Notes: generated from the letters alone by a model not told the origin. DNA of 64,000 nt from Flavobacterium keumense (GCF_029866485.1 NZ_CP092332.1:558001-622000); one strand, 5' to 3'; counted from the first letter of the stretch, positions 28,802-36,916 are shown. Numbers and translations: made by a program.

Positions 28802-28882
28802 TAAATCATTGATTTTATGAAGGTTATGAGTTGAATATAAAAAACCAATGACCTCAAAATGAATTTAAGGTCATTGGTACAG
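28802..28882. repeat. Inverted-repeat element, copy 3 (right flank of restriction island)
   Basis: A TTGATTTTATGAAGGTTAT segment, then GAATATAAAA, then a 14-bp inverted repeat (CCAATGACCTCAAA at 28845-28858 facing TTTAAGGTCATTGG at 28864-28877, one mismatch). The parts and their order repeat those at 18262-18345. It can also fold at the 3' end of the restriction operon transcript. Confidence 0.7.
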
Positions 28883-28923
28883 GTGTTGGTAAAACGTGTT
28901 GTATCTTAATTTTTCATCTCCAA

Positions 28924-30036
28924 TTAGTCAAATGTTTCACGACTTACTTTTTGGAATATTTCATCTTCTTTTTCGATAAAAGGGTCATACCACGCCACTT
29001 TATTTTTTGCCCATTCTAACCATTGGGTAACTTCTTCGGTTAAAGAATTAGTTTCTATTGATTTATTTTCAACCTCAGCGATGTATTTTCTTAAAATTTC
29101 AGCTTGATGCCATCTGTTGGCTTTTTGTGATAAACTTTTAAACTCTTTTATCTCAGAGTTTTTTTTAGCCTCAAAATCTGCTTCAATCTTTTTTTTGCGT
29201 TCATATTCTCTTTGCCAAATCTCTCTTTCAATAGCTTTTTGTTTTTCTTCGATGGCTTGTAATTCTAATTTTGCAATTATATTAGGAATTTTATCTTCTA
29301 ATTGAGTAGTATTGGTGTCTGCCCACTCTTTTACTGGATAAATATCTAACCGTAATGATAGAATATTTGAAGGTTCTAATACTGTTGAATCCCAATGGGT
29401 TCCTTTAACTATATTTCTTTTTAATCGTTCTCTAAGATCGATTTTTAATTCAATGTTGTTGATTATTATTTTAGTTCCATTATCAACAATTATTTTATGC
29501 CCCCTACTTTGTATGGCTTTTATGAGAACATCCATAAACAGCAATGCCCGTGTTACATTTTGTGGAGAAACAGCAATGTTAATTATATTTTGAGATGTGA
29601 TTAATAATCCATTTCTATCGTGAAATGAAGAAGGCTTTTTTCCTTTTAAATCATTTTTAGCATCAATTATCAATTGGCTTGGCTTTGCTATTTTTTCGGG
29701 AAATAGGGTAATGTCTTTTAATTGGACTTTCAATTCTTTGGTGAGTTGGTTTAATTGATTTTCTTCCCCATTTATGAGAGTTTCAGAATTATCTCTAAAT
29801 TTCAAAGTTATTGAAGATGCTACGGTATTGTTTAAGGGTAATTTTTCTTTAATTACCTTTTTATTAAATTGAATCTTTTGCCAATACCCATTTTTAGGCA
29901 ATGGAATTTCTAGTTTCTTACAAACTTTTCTTAAGCCATTGTCTGAAAGGTTATATTGTTTAGCTAATTTAGAAAGAGGATTATCCCATACTAAATCATA
30001 AAGTTCTTCTCTTGTTACTACTTGAGTTCTTTCCAT
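28924..30036 (-). CDS. Conserved hypothetical protein with N-terminal HTH-like motif
   Basis: A 370-residue protein. Residues about 7-55 (TREELYDLVWDNPLSKLAKQYNLSDNGLRKVCKKLEIPLPKNGYW) form a recognisable conserved N-terminus: a helix-turn-helix-like segment ending in a P-x-x-GYW motif, seen in a widespread family of unknown function. Residues about 280-310 are a Lys/Glu-rich helix, probably coiled coil (EREIWQREYERKKKIEADFEAKKN). It stands alone, convergent with the restriction operon and upstream of the recombinase in the same direction. DNA binding is plausible from the motif only. No catalytic residues are evident. Confidence 0.65.
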   Translation of the reverse strand: MERTQVVTREELYDLVWDNPLSKLAKQYNLSDNGLRKVCKKLEIPLPKNGYWQKIQFNKKVIKEKLPLNNTVASSITLKFRDNSETLINGEENQLNQLTKELKVQLKDITLFPEKIAKPSQLIIDAKNDLKGKKPSSFHDRNGLLITSQNIINIAVSPQNVTRALLFMDVLIKAIQSRGHKIIVDNGTKIIINNIELKIDLRERLKRNIVKGTHWDSTVLEPSNILSLRLDIYPVKEWADTNTTQLEDKIPNIIAKLELQAIEEKQKAIEREIWQREYERKKKIEADFEAKKNSEIKEFKSLSQKANRWHQAEILRKYIAEVENKSIETNSLTEEVTQWLEWAKNKVAWYDPFIEKEDEIFQKVSRETFD

Positions 30037-30228
30037 AATTTATTTAAAAAAAAAGGTTTATACATATAGACAGTTTATTAAAATAGTTTCATAAATCTGT
30101 GATGGTAATTTAGAATTGTAATTCGGTTTAAACTTTTTATTATATCTTGAAAAAGAAAAAATCAGATTGTCAATTTTCTGTTTAATAAAAAATGACCTAG
30201 ATTAATTTGGAGTGATTTTTTTTAAATC

Positions 30229-31071
30229 CTACAATCTATCTAAAGGGCTTTTAATCTTATTTTTAGCTACATCTGTTAACTGGGTATAGACTTTAGTGGT
30301 ATTTAGGTGACTGTGCCCCAATAGCTCTTGAATGTGACGAATATCAGTACCCATATCCAATAAATGAGTTGCAAAGCTACGCCTAAGAATATGAGGACAA
30401 ATTCTTTTGTTGACACCTGATTTTATAGCACTTTGTTTTACTATTTGTTGAATACTTCTTCCTGAGTATTGCAGATTATTTTGTCCTTCAAATACATAAT
30501 AGCTAGGTTGGTATTTTAAACAATACTGTCTAAAAATTAGTAAGAAACTTTCAGACAGCATCACTTGACGCTCTTCCTTGCCTTTAGCTTGTCGAATAGT
30601 GATGGTCATGGAGTTGGAATCTATATCAGTTATTTTTAAATTAACAACTTCGCTAAGACGCAAGCCTCCTGAGTACAATAGCATTATGATACTTTTGTGT
30701 TTTAAGTTAGTAGTTACATCAATGAGTTTTCTTACTTCGGCAAATGTTAGGAAGTTGGGTAATTTATGTTCTTTCCTTTTTGGGTAAAGATGTTTTAGAT
30801 TGATTCTTTTGACTAATACCAACTCATAAAATTTAGCAATACTAGCCAAAATAATACGTTGATGGGAGGCGCTTATGTTGTCTTTTTTAATTTTCCAAAA
30901 GATGTATTGCTCTATTGCTGCTATTTCAATTTCTTCAGCAGAAGTATACTTGTGAGAAGCAACTGTTAAAAACAGGGACGCATTACTTTGATAGTTCTTT
31001 ATAGAGGAAGGACTGTAACGTTGAATTTGTAAACGCTCGGTATAGCGTTGCAGGTAAATTTGAATATCCAT
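30229..31071 (-). CDS. Tyrosine recombinase, probable integron-type integrase
   Basis: A 280-residue tyrosine recombinase with an N-terminal SAM-like core-binding domain (about 1-90) and a catalytic domain with all expected residues: R138 (GGLRLSEV), K164, H227-x-x-R230 (HILRRSFATH), H253 (LLGHSHLNTT) and nucleophile Y262. The length is close to XerC/XerD, and I do not see the extra helix block that marks classical IntI proteins between the R and HxxR boxes. It is transcribed away from an array of plus-strand cassettes that begins about 180 bp upstream of its start, the layout of an integron. Function as the cassette recombinase is inferred from that layout and the paired cassette ends. Confidence 0.85.
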   Translation of the reverse strand: MDIQIYLQRYTERLQIQRYSPSSIKNYQSNASLFLTVASHKYTSAEEIEIAAIEQYIFWKIKKDNISASHQRIILASIAKFYELVLVKRINLKHLYPKRKEHKLPNFLTFAEVRKLIDVTTNLKHKSIIMLLYSGGLRLSEVVNLKITDIDSNSMTITIRQAKGKEERQVMLSESFLLIFRQYCLKYQPSYYVFEGQNNLQYSGRSIQQIVKQSAIKSGVNKRICPHILRRSFATHLLDMGTDIRHIQELLGHSHLNTTKVYTQLTDVAKNKIKSPLDRL

Positions 31072-31200
31072 CGTAATCGATTTGGGTTGGGATGATAAAT
31101 GTAAGAAACTTGCGTCAATTAAATTAATTTACTTACAAATTTTTTAGTTTTAGTATAGAAATATGGTATTCCCAACAATAAAGCGCTTAATCATAAATGG

Positions 31201-31257
31201 ATGTACGCATGTTTGTAAATTCGAATGTACGCAATGCGTATATTTGGGTGTTATAGG
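31201..31257 (+). other. attI-like primary recombination site
   Basis: Between the recombinase and the first cassette. Two direct repeats ATGTACGCA lie at 31201-31209 and 31225-31233 (24-bp period), as expected of recombinase-binding repeats in attI. The inferred crossover is G31250|T31251: the TTATAGG that follows is complementary to the far end of cassette 1 at 32200-32207. Confidence 0.58.
31212..31246 (+). promoter_or_regulatory. Possible cassette promoter inside the attI-like region
   Basis: TTTG at 31212-31215 and TATATTTG at 31239-31246. The second box fits TANNTTTG exactly, but the spacer is 23 nt instead of 19-21. Its position just before the first cassette is where an integron cassette promoter would lie. 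Confidence 0.4.
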
Positions 31258-31268
31258 AAATTATACAC

Positions 31269-32216
31269 ATGAATACAATAGGATTTTTATCGTTTGAACC
31301 TTGGTATATTTTGGAGGAAACACCAATCGCAAAAGATATACTGTTTTTTGACAAATTAATGTTCAGTTCAGCAAGTATTGCATCTGCAGAATTAGTGTGT
31401 TCAAATCTGCCTTTAAGACCATGCGATAAGGACTTAGTGAAGCGAAAGCTGAAGGAAATAGAAATATATATGAAGGCAGGATTAATTATTGATTATTCTG
31501 CTAATGATTTCAAAAAAGACTATGCAATTTTCCACTCAATTGATGAGACCAAAGATTTAGGTCAATACTTAATTGAAAGCGACTTTGAAAACCCATATTT
31601 AGATAAAAACAATCCGAAAGACAATATTTTTGGTTCTCTTAGTTCGTTAAGAGAAATAGTCGAATTAAAATCTCGGATTTTTTCAATTATTAATAACTCT
31701 AAGAGTTCAGACCATTACATACCAATTATTCGAGAAAAATATAAGAAGACATTAATCACAGAGAAGTTAGATATTTCGGATGCTGTTAGAGTAGTATTAA
31801 AAAAAATTCCAATTATAAATGAAAATATTTCTATTGAAAATGTCATTGAGTTTAAATCCGATCCCGACACAAAATTAAAATTGGGTCGTTTACGAAATTG
31901 GATAACCGAAGTATCTAACACAAAAATGAGTACGAAGGAAATGGAAGAGAAAATAGAATATCTTCTTTTGGAGTATTCGAATCATATGAATCTCCACAGA
32001 ATTGAATACGATTTTGGGAAAATTGAAACTATAGTATCAACTTCCTTGTCTTTCATTGAAAATTTAGCAAAATTGAAGTTAAGTGAAGCTAGCAAAGTAA
32101 TATTTGATTTGACTAGAACTGAAATTCGATTGTTAAAAGCGGAGAATAGTGCACCAGGTAAAGAAGTAGCCTTTATTAATAAATTGAATAAAATAACTTC
32201 CTATAACAGCTTGTAA
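31269..32216 (+). CDS. Cassette 1 gene: hypothetical protein
   Basis: A 315-residue soluble protein with no signal peptide or clear membrane segment and a strongly helical C-terminal half (about 215-300). It opens with MNTIGFLSFEPWYILEETPIAKDILFFDKLMF, which suggests a beta-rich N-terminal domain. I do not recognise the family. It is the only gene in the first cassette. Its start lies 18 bp after the cassette boundary, and its stop codon falls inside the attC-like site, the tight packing typical of integron cassettes. A defence or stress function would be a guess from the neighbouring cassettes. Confidence 0.7.
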   Translation: MNTIGFLSFEPWYILEETPIAKDILFFDKLMFSSASIASAELVCSNLPLRPCDKDLVKRKLKEIEIYMKAGLIIDYSANDFKKDYAIFHSIDETKDLGQYLIESDFENPYLDKNNPKDNIFGSLSSLREIVELKSRIFSIINNSKSSDHYIPIIREKYKKTLITEKLDISDAVRVVLKKIPIINENISIENVIEFKSDPDTKLKLGRLRNWITEVSNTKMSTKEMEEKIEYLLLEYSNHMNLHRIEYDFGKIETIVSTSLSFIENLAKLKLSEASKVIFDLTRTEIRLLKAENSAPGKEVAFINKLNKITSYNSL

Positions 32217-32280
32217 GCAATATTACCTTGCCGCAGGCGCAACACAAGGCAACATCGCCTACAAGCAAACCGTTGGTGGC
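32200..32280 (+). other. attC-like site 1
   Basis: Left core CCTATAAC (32200-32207), then CAGC and the arm GCTTGTAAGC (32209-32218). The opposing arm GCCTACAAGC (32257-32266) follows, then AAACCG|TTGG with the inferred crossover at 32272|32273. The left core is complementary to the start of cassette 1 at 31250-31257. An inner CCTTG/CAAGG pair strengthens the fold. The cores keep only AAC/GTT of the classical RYYYAAC/GTTRRRY consensus. Confidence 0.7.
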
Positions 32281-32308
32281 AATACTACAGAATCTACACA
32301 CCTAACAA

Positions 32309-33202
32309 ATGAGCAACAAAAAAGATAAAGATTTTAAAAAGCTTTCAATTGACACCTTCTTCAATTTTGAAGCAGACGGAATTGATATAGCCCAAAGTCA
32401 AGTCAAATTAATTCATAATTCCGGAGATATTTACGCTTCTGGAAGTCAGTTAGAAGTTGCTATTAGGAATTTCTTCAAAAAGAAACTACCAGAGAAGTAT
32501 TATATAAGTAATGGTCATATTATAGACACTAGCCTTTCAACTAGTCCTCAATTAGATTTAATCATTGCTGACAATTTTAGAACACCAATTTTATACAAGA
32601 CATTTGATGAAACAGAATATTTGACATATGAATCAATTTATGCTTATGCTGAAATTAAATCGAGTTGGAATAAAAAACATATTGACGATTTTGTAACTAC
32701 AAAAGAAAGGCTTAATAAATTCTTAACGAGAGAAAATATTAGCCCACAATTTTTAGATGCTGGAGGAAAAGGAATAATGCTGAATATTCCAACTACTACA
32801 AATGAATATAAAAATCCTTTATTTTCTTTTATGTTTATAGGCGACAGTTCATCATTTTCATTTGAACATATTAAGGATTATTACAATAAAACTGATTGGA
32901 AGTTTTTGCCAAATATCATTTGTCTTTATGATAGAGGGTTAATAGTTAATATAAACAAAGCAGAATTAGAAAGCAATATATTTAAAGTGAACTTATACCC
33001 AGAATTTATAAATAAAAATAATGAGAATAATGAATGGATTCTTTTAAAGTTTGACAAGAAAAGAAGCTCATTAGGCACATTGTATTATATGGTTTTAGAG
33101 CACTTAAATACTTGCGTTTTGGGAAGTCCAAATATGCTTGAGTACTTACAGAATATTTTTGAAATTAACCCTAACAATATTGACTTTATAAACGAATTTT
33201 AA
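32309..33202 (+). CDS. Cassette 2 gene A: DUF6602-like putative nuclease
   Basis: A 297-residue soluble protein resembling the DUF6602 family. The segment KLIHNSGDIYASGSQLEVAIRNFF...LPEKYYISNGHIID is followed by QLDLIIAD (D at about residue 86) and YAEIKSSW (E at about 114, K at about 116). The last two fit a PD-(D/E)XK nuclease core, an inference from motif spacing. It is the first of two genes in one cassette and is separated from the next by a single base, so the two should act together. Family members often occur near defence genes. Confidence 0.68.
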   Translation: MSNKKDKDFKKLSIDTFFNFEADGIDIAQSQVKLIHNSGDIYASGSQLEVAIRNFFKKKLPEKYYISNGHIIDTSLSTSPQLDLIIADNFRTPILYKTFDETEYLTYESIYAYAEIKSSWNKKHIDDFVTTKERLNKFLTRENISPQFLDAGGKGIMLNIPTTTNEYKNPLFSFMFIGDSSSFSFEHIKDYYNKTDWKFLPNIICLYDRGLIVNINKAELESNIFKVNLYPEFINKNNENNEWILLKFDKKRSSLGTLYYMVLEHLNTCVLGSPNMLEYLQNIFEINPNNIDFINEF

Positions 33203-33203
33203 T

Positions 33204-34268
33204 ATGATAGAAATTAGCGAATTAGAAATAAATAGAATAGTAATACACAGAGTTCATAAGAAAACTGATAGTGATGAGTTTGGGTTTGCAGAATATTCTG
33301 AAAATCTCTTTACATTTGGTGCTTTAGAACTTGAAACACTAAAAAGTAGAATTGGCACTGCATTTTCCAAGGCTAAAAGATTTTTTAAACTTGAAATTGC
33401 TAAATCAGACGATAATTCATTTTATGGATATTCGAGGAGTATTAAAAATGCAGATAATGATAGATTTTTAGACTTATCAAAAAGCATTTCAGATTTGTTA
33501 GCAATGAGTCATAATAAAAAGACCATTCCAGCTGGCTTATTGCTCATTCTTGATGGCTTTTTGCACAGAAAACACTTTGTACTTGTAATTAAAGCAGAAT
33601 TACAAGAAGCATTTACAATCAAAGAGTTTAACAATCAGAAACTAATTGAACTTGTAAATGATTTATTCCTCTCACCAGCAAAAGATTTTTACAAAATAGG
33701 TTTTATTATTGAAGATACAAATAATCTTACTCCACCGAATGATATATATTCTTGTTATATGTATGATGACAATTTTAGCAGTGGCAAACGAGATTTAGCA
33801 GAATATTTTTATAATGAGTTTTTAGGTTTTCAAACAAACAGAAATGATAAATTGGTTACAAAAAGATTTAAAGATGACTTATTTCAATTCATTGAAACTA
33901 ATGTAGCATCATTTGAAGATAAAAGAGGGCTTAAAAACGCTTTAAATACATTATACAGAGAAAACACAACAGGAATAATAAATCCTCAAGAATTTGCAGA
34001 AACTCACTTTCCAGAAAATTTATTAAGATTGTTTGGAAGTGAAGTAGGTTCAAATTACCCTACTTCTTTCACTAAAGACTTGACTTTAGTAGAAAGAAGT
34101 TTAACGAGAGGACAAATAAAACTTGTAGATGACCTTAAAATCGAAGGACCTTTAGATGCAATAGATAATGTATCAATTTCAAGTGGACAAAATTTTGACT
34201 TTGAAAGATTAAGAATGCAAATAGAAAACGGTGAGATAAGACAAGTAATAACAATTAAAACCGAATAA
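33204..34268 (+). CDS. Cassette 2 gene B: NA37/YejK-like nucleoid-associated protein
   Basis: A 354-residue protein resembling the 37-kDa nucleoid-associated (NA37, YejK/NdpA) family. It has an N-terminal ..EINRIVIHRVHKK.., a central hydrophobic strand pair (AGLLLILDGFLHRKHFVLVIKAE), a ..YFYNEFLGF.. helix followed by a long helical stretch, a ..FAETHFPENLLRLFG.. segment, and a short beta-rich C-terminus. The match is by pattern recall, not alignment. Family proteins bind DNA in the nucleoid. Pairing with a DUF6602-like putative nuclease in one cassette suggests a two-gene defence or DNA-surveillance unit. Its stop lies 7 bp before the attC-like site. Confidence 0.6.
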   Translation: MIEISELEINRIVIHRVHKKTDSDEFGFAEYSENLFTFGALELETLKSRIGTAFSKAKRFFKLEIAKSDDNSFYGYSRSIKNADNDRFLDLSKSISDLLAMSHNKKTIPAGLLLILDGFLHRKHFVLVIKAELQEAFTIKEFNNQKLIELVNDLFLSPAKDFYKIGFIIEDTNNLTPPNDIYSCYMYDDNFSSGKRDLAEYFYNEFLGFQTNRNDKLVTKRFKDDLFQFIETNVASFEDKRGLKNALNTLYRENTTGIINPQEFAETHFPENLLRLFGSEVGSNYPTSFTKDLTLVERSLTRGQIKLVDDLKIEGPLDAIDNVSISSGQNFDFERLRMQIENGEIRQVITIKTE

Positions 34269-34274
34269 AGTACT

Positions 34275-34410
34275 GCCACCAACAGCATATTTATGAAATG
34301 GCGGGTTTAGTGCTAAAATGAAACTATGTGTATCAAAGAAAGTTAAGTACAAAAAAGAAACATCGGTTTTCAAAAGCCTCCACTTCATAAATATGCAAAA
34401 CGTTGGCAGT
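34275..34410 (+). other. attC-like site 2
   Basis: Left core GCCACCAAC (34275-34283), AGC, then a perfect 13-bp arm pair: GCATATTTATGAA at 34285-34297 facing TTCATAAATATGC at 34384-34396. AAAACG|TTGGCAGT follows, with the crossover at 34402|34403. The left core is the exact 9-bp complement of the start of cassette 2 (GTTGGTGGC, 32272-32280). The loop is about 86 bp. Any short ORF read across it is not a gene. Confidence 0.8.
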
Positions 34411-34448
34411 AATTTTAAAGCCGTACAGAAATCTAAACAACTAAAAAA

Positions 34449-35198
34449 TTGGAAAACAAATACATTTTTACAGTATTTTATCAGAATAATAAATTTCTAT
34501 CACATTCAAATTTATATGGACACGATATATGTATTGTCTGTGAAGAAGATGATAGACCGCCAAATTGCTTATTTACATCTCCACATTTATCAAGTTTAAT
34601 TAATCCAGAAGAAATTTGGGCAAGAGCATTAACTTTAATGTCTTTATACAATGGAGTAGCGAATTTATATTGCACAATAAACGATGATTATGATGACACT
34701 TCTAATCAAAAACTTGTCAAAATGTTTATTTGGGATAAGTTTATAGATATAACTCCACAAAATAAATTTGATATCGCTCAAAGTTATCCCTTTGATGACG
34801 AATTAGTCTTGGATACAAAATTTTTATCAGTCAAAAACAGATTTGCTTATTTAATAAATTTATCAAAAACAGAAAATGATATTTTGCATATTCTTCTACA
34901 ATTAGGTAATGGATTGGAATGGATTAATTTATACTCAATATTTGATTCACTTCGAACTTATTCAAAAAAAATTAATAAAAATCATTTCAAAAATATATTA
35001 GCTGATTCAGGTTATTCAGAAACAGATATTCACGCATTTACAGGAACAGTAAATAATTATGGAATACTTGGTGTTAAAGCAAGACACGGAGAATTAGGTA
35101 TTGGAATGCCTCAAAAAACACTTAATTTAAAAGAATCTCAAATTCTAATTCTCTCTATTTGTAAATCATATATGAAATTGACTTATAGTGTAGAATAA
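34449..35198 (+). CDS. Cassette 3 gene A: hypothetical protein
   Basis: A 249-residue soluble protein of unknown family. The N-terminal part contains a CxxC-like pair region (YGHDICIVCEEDDRPPNCLFTSPHLSSL) followed by predominantly helical sequence. It has no signal peptide, membrane helix or recognised catalytic motif. It begins 47 bp after the cassette boundary and is followed 44 bp later by a HEPN-like gene in the same cassette, so the two may form a functional pair. An overlapping upstream frame (34318-34599) runs through the attC fold and is not supported. Confidence 0.65.
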   Translation: MENKYIFTVFYQNNKFLSHSNLYGHDICIVCEEDDRPPNCLFTSPHLSSLINPEEIWARALTLMSLYNGVANLYCTINDDYDDTSNQKLVKMFIWDKFIDITPQNKFDIAQSYPFDDELVLDTKFLSVKNRFAYLINLSKTENDILHILLQLGNGLEWINLYSIFDSLRTYSKKINKNHFKNILADSGYSETDIHAFTGTVNNYGILGVKARHGELGIGMPQKTLNLKESQILILSICKSYMKLTYSVE

Positions 35199-35242
35199 AA
35201 TTTATAATTACCGCTAAAATAACTCATAAAAATAATGAATTA

Positions 35243-35734
35243 ATGACTTTAAACGAACAAAATTTTTACTCACAAATTGGTCAAATATCAATTGGTTTTT
35301 CAAATCTTGAAAGCCAAATAAAAGAACTTATTTATATCTTAATTAAGTCCGAAGATGAATTTGTAAGTTCTATAATGTTAGAAGATAATTCAATTAGTCA
35401 AAATCTAAAACTCTTATTAAAATTATCGAAATATCACGAAATTGAAGAAGTCAAAATTAAATCTTTACATAATTCAATTGATAAGATTAGAATAAACAGA
35501 AATCTATTTATTCATGGGCTTTGGAGTTTACACGAAACCGAAAATGGATTGGTCTTTGTTTGCGAGGTTAGAAAAGTAGAATTTAAAAAAGTAACTCATG
35601 GGTTCGTAAAAATATTAAATAAATTTCTTGAGTTCAAGCCACAAGATTTTGAAGATGAATTAACTCAAATAAAAAAGTGTTCAGAAATTGCAGTAGAAAT
35701 TACGAACACTTTAAAAGAAAATAGATATTGGTAA
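35243..35734 (+). CDS. Cassette 3 gene B: HEPN-like helical protein
   Basis: A 163-residue, almost wholly helical protein. Around residues 95-102 it reads RINRNLFIHGLW, containing R-N-x-x-x-H, the R-x4-6-H motif typical of HEPN-domain RNases. The preceding helix (FSNLESQIKELIYILIKSEDEF) fits the first HEPN helix. HEPN proteins in defence and toxin-antitoxin settings cut RNA. Activity here is inferred from the motif and cassette setting only. The stop lies 7 bp before the cassette end core at 35742, the same tight spacing as in cassette 2. The upstream gene in the cassette may be its partner or antitoxin. Confidence 0.62.
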   Translation: MTLNEQNFYSQIGQISIGFSNLESQIKELIYILIKSEDEFVSSIMLEDNSISQNLKLLLKLSKYHEIEEVKIKSLHNSIDKIRINRNLFIHGLWSLHETENGLVFVCEVRKVEFKKVTHGFVKILNKFLEFKPQDFEDELTQIKKCSEIAVEITNTLKENRYW

Positions 35735-35741
35735 AAAAAAT

Positions 35742-35756
35742 ACTGCCAACAGCGGT
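35742..35756 (+). other. Truncated attC-like site 3
   Basis: Left core ACTGCCAAC (35742-35750) followed by AGCGGTA. The core is the exact 9-bp complement of the start of cassette 3 (GTTGGCAGT, 34402-34410). The right arm and right core are missing: the sequence runs into the insertion-sequence segment, and no matching half is seen on its other side. Confidence 0.65.
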
Positions 35757-35758
35757 AA

Positions 35759-36837
35759 CTGTTGCACAACTACCATTTTTTAAAATATCCCGAAGCATCG
35801 GGACAAAAAACATAAAATTCCGACCTCGTTTAAGCCCTTTTAAGCGAGGTTTGTTATTTAGTTCTTATAGAAAATTCTAAAATTTTGGGTGCTTAAATTT
35901 GAGATTATGACGTCTTGATAGACCGTTTTTACAAAAGCAAAGCACTTCCCTTGTTTTAGGGAAATAACTTGGGCTAAAATGGATGGTTTTTTGATGGTAA
36001 AGCGTAAGTATTTAGCTTCGCTGCAACTTCGTGGACTTCAAGTTATAGGTTAAACTTGCCATTAATACGTGTTTGTTTGCGTTTTGATACCTCGGTTGTT
36101 TTTAGGCGTTTACTCTTCGGAAGTTATCTAGACCAAAAATAAATCCTTAGCACTGCGCTGAGTACAAGCAAACTTTTAGAAAAACAAATTGACCTTCTAT
36201 TGAGACGTTTTAATTGAGTACGGAGACTCAGATTCTTTCTTTCAATTCTATTGGTTCCAAAACGGGTAACTTTATGAATAGTGTTGTGAATTAAAAATTT
36301 GTAGTGAATCAACCCATCAGTATAAATTCGTTTGGGATTGGAAAGTACTACGGTTTTAATAACTTGATTGAGTGTTTTCTTGGTTCTTGAACCAACAGCA
36401 AAACTGATTACATTTTTATTGACTCTATCTAAAGCATATACAATCCAAATTACCTTCCCTTTATGTCGTAAAAAAGTTCTCATCTCGTCTACTTCATATA
36501 TTTGACTCGAACTAATGGGTGGCGATTGAACTCCTTTGGCAATGAATACTATACGTTTTAGTAAAGTGGTGGTAGAAATACATAAAATGCGAGCCATACT
36601 TCTAATTCCCATACCCTCTTTAATAAGCATTACAATATGGGCATTGATTTCTTTACCATAACCATTATTTGTATAAAAATCGATACATCGTTTCGTGCAC
36701 GTTTTACAATAAAATTGTTGTTTTTGGTTAGCAGTAAACCTATTTTTAATAAGTGTAGGAGCAGTACAATGAGGAAAAATTTTAGTATCGCAAATTTTGA
36801 CTCGAGCTTTTGCGAACTGAACGAAGTTATACACCAG
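35759..36837 (-). mobile_element. IS1-family element, probably inactive
   Basis: A segment of about 1.1 kb holding an IS1-type transposase gene. Possible terminal repeats are weak (CTGTTGCACAACTACC at 35759-35774 against the complement of 36822-36837, 11 of 16). The right one may instead be the edge of the Rhs-array repeat, because the bases from about 36828 onward also match the stretch after 42473. No target duplication is visible, so the ends are approximate. A hairpin at about 35822-35850 (CCTCG...CGAGG) may block read-through from the cassette array. Confidence 0.55.
36124..36834 (-). CDS. IS1-family transposase, likely defective
   Basis: A 236-residue IS1-type (InsAB-like) transposase. 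It has an N-terminal zinc-finger region (about 15-48, FPHC...YCKTC), an HTH (about 70-92) and a DDE-type catalytic part with YEVDE (about 118-122), IYTDGL (about 174-179) and the conserved ERKNLSLRTQLKRLNRR...CFSKS block. Three things point to decay. The finger reads FPHC where CPxC is expected. The open frame begins with GTG and has no upstream ATG. The left-hand sequence abuts a truncated attC. IS1 copies are common in this group, and this one probably caused or followed the loss of the last cassette's attC half. Confidence 0.82.
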   Translation of the reverse strand: MYNFVQFAKARVKICDTKIFPHCTAPTLIKNRFTANQKQQFYCKTCTKRCIDFYTNNGYGKEINAHIVMLIKEGMGIRSMARILCISTTTLLKRIVFIAKGVQSPPISSSQIYEVDEMRTFLRHKGKVIWIVYALDRVNKNVISFAVGSRTKKTLNQVIKTVVLSNPKRIYTDGLIHYKFLIHNTIHKVTRFGTNRIERKNLSLRTQLKRLNRRSICFSKSLLVLSAVLRIYFWSR

Positions 36838-36881
36838 GACTGATAAAAAGCCATTTTAAAAGATTTAAGCGATAATAAATA

Positions 36882-36916
36882 TACAAAAGGAGAGACATAC
36901 AGCCTCTTCTTTTGTA
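36882..36916 (-). terminator. Terminator hairpin of the Rhs array, distal copy
   Basis: A 13-bp stem with one mismatch (TACAAAAGGAGAG facing CTCTTCTTTTGTA). It is the same hairpin family as at 42371, 47385 and 52065. Confidence 0.7.

Noticed and set aside
33204..34268. Kiwa-type KwaB (DUF4868) identity for the second gene of cassette 2
   Set aside because: The overall pattern, especially the FLG helix and short beta-rich C-terminus, fits NA37/YejK better, and no KwaA-like membrane protein is next to it.
34318..34599. Short plus-strand ORF before the cassette 3 gene
   Set aside because: It runs through the attC-like fold and overlaps the better-supported gene at 34449.
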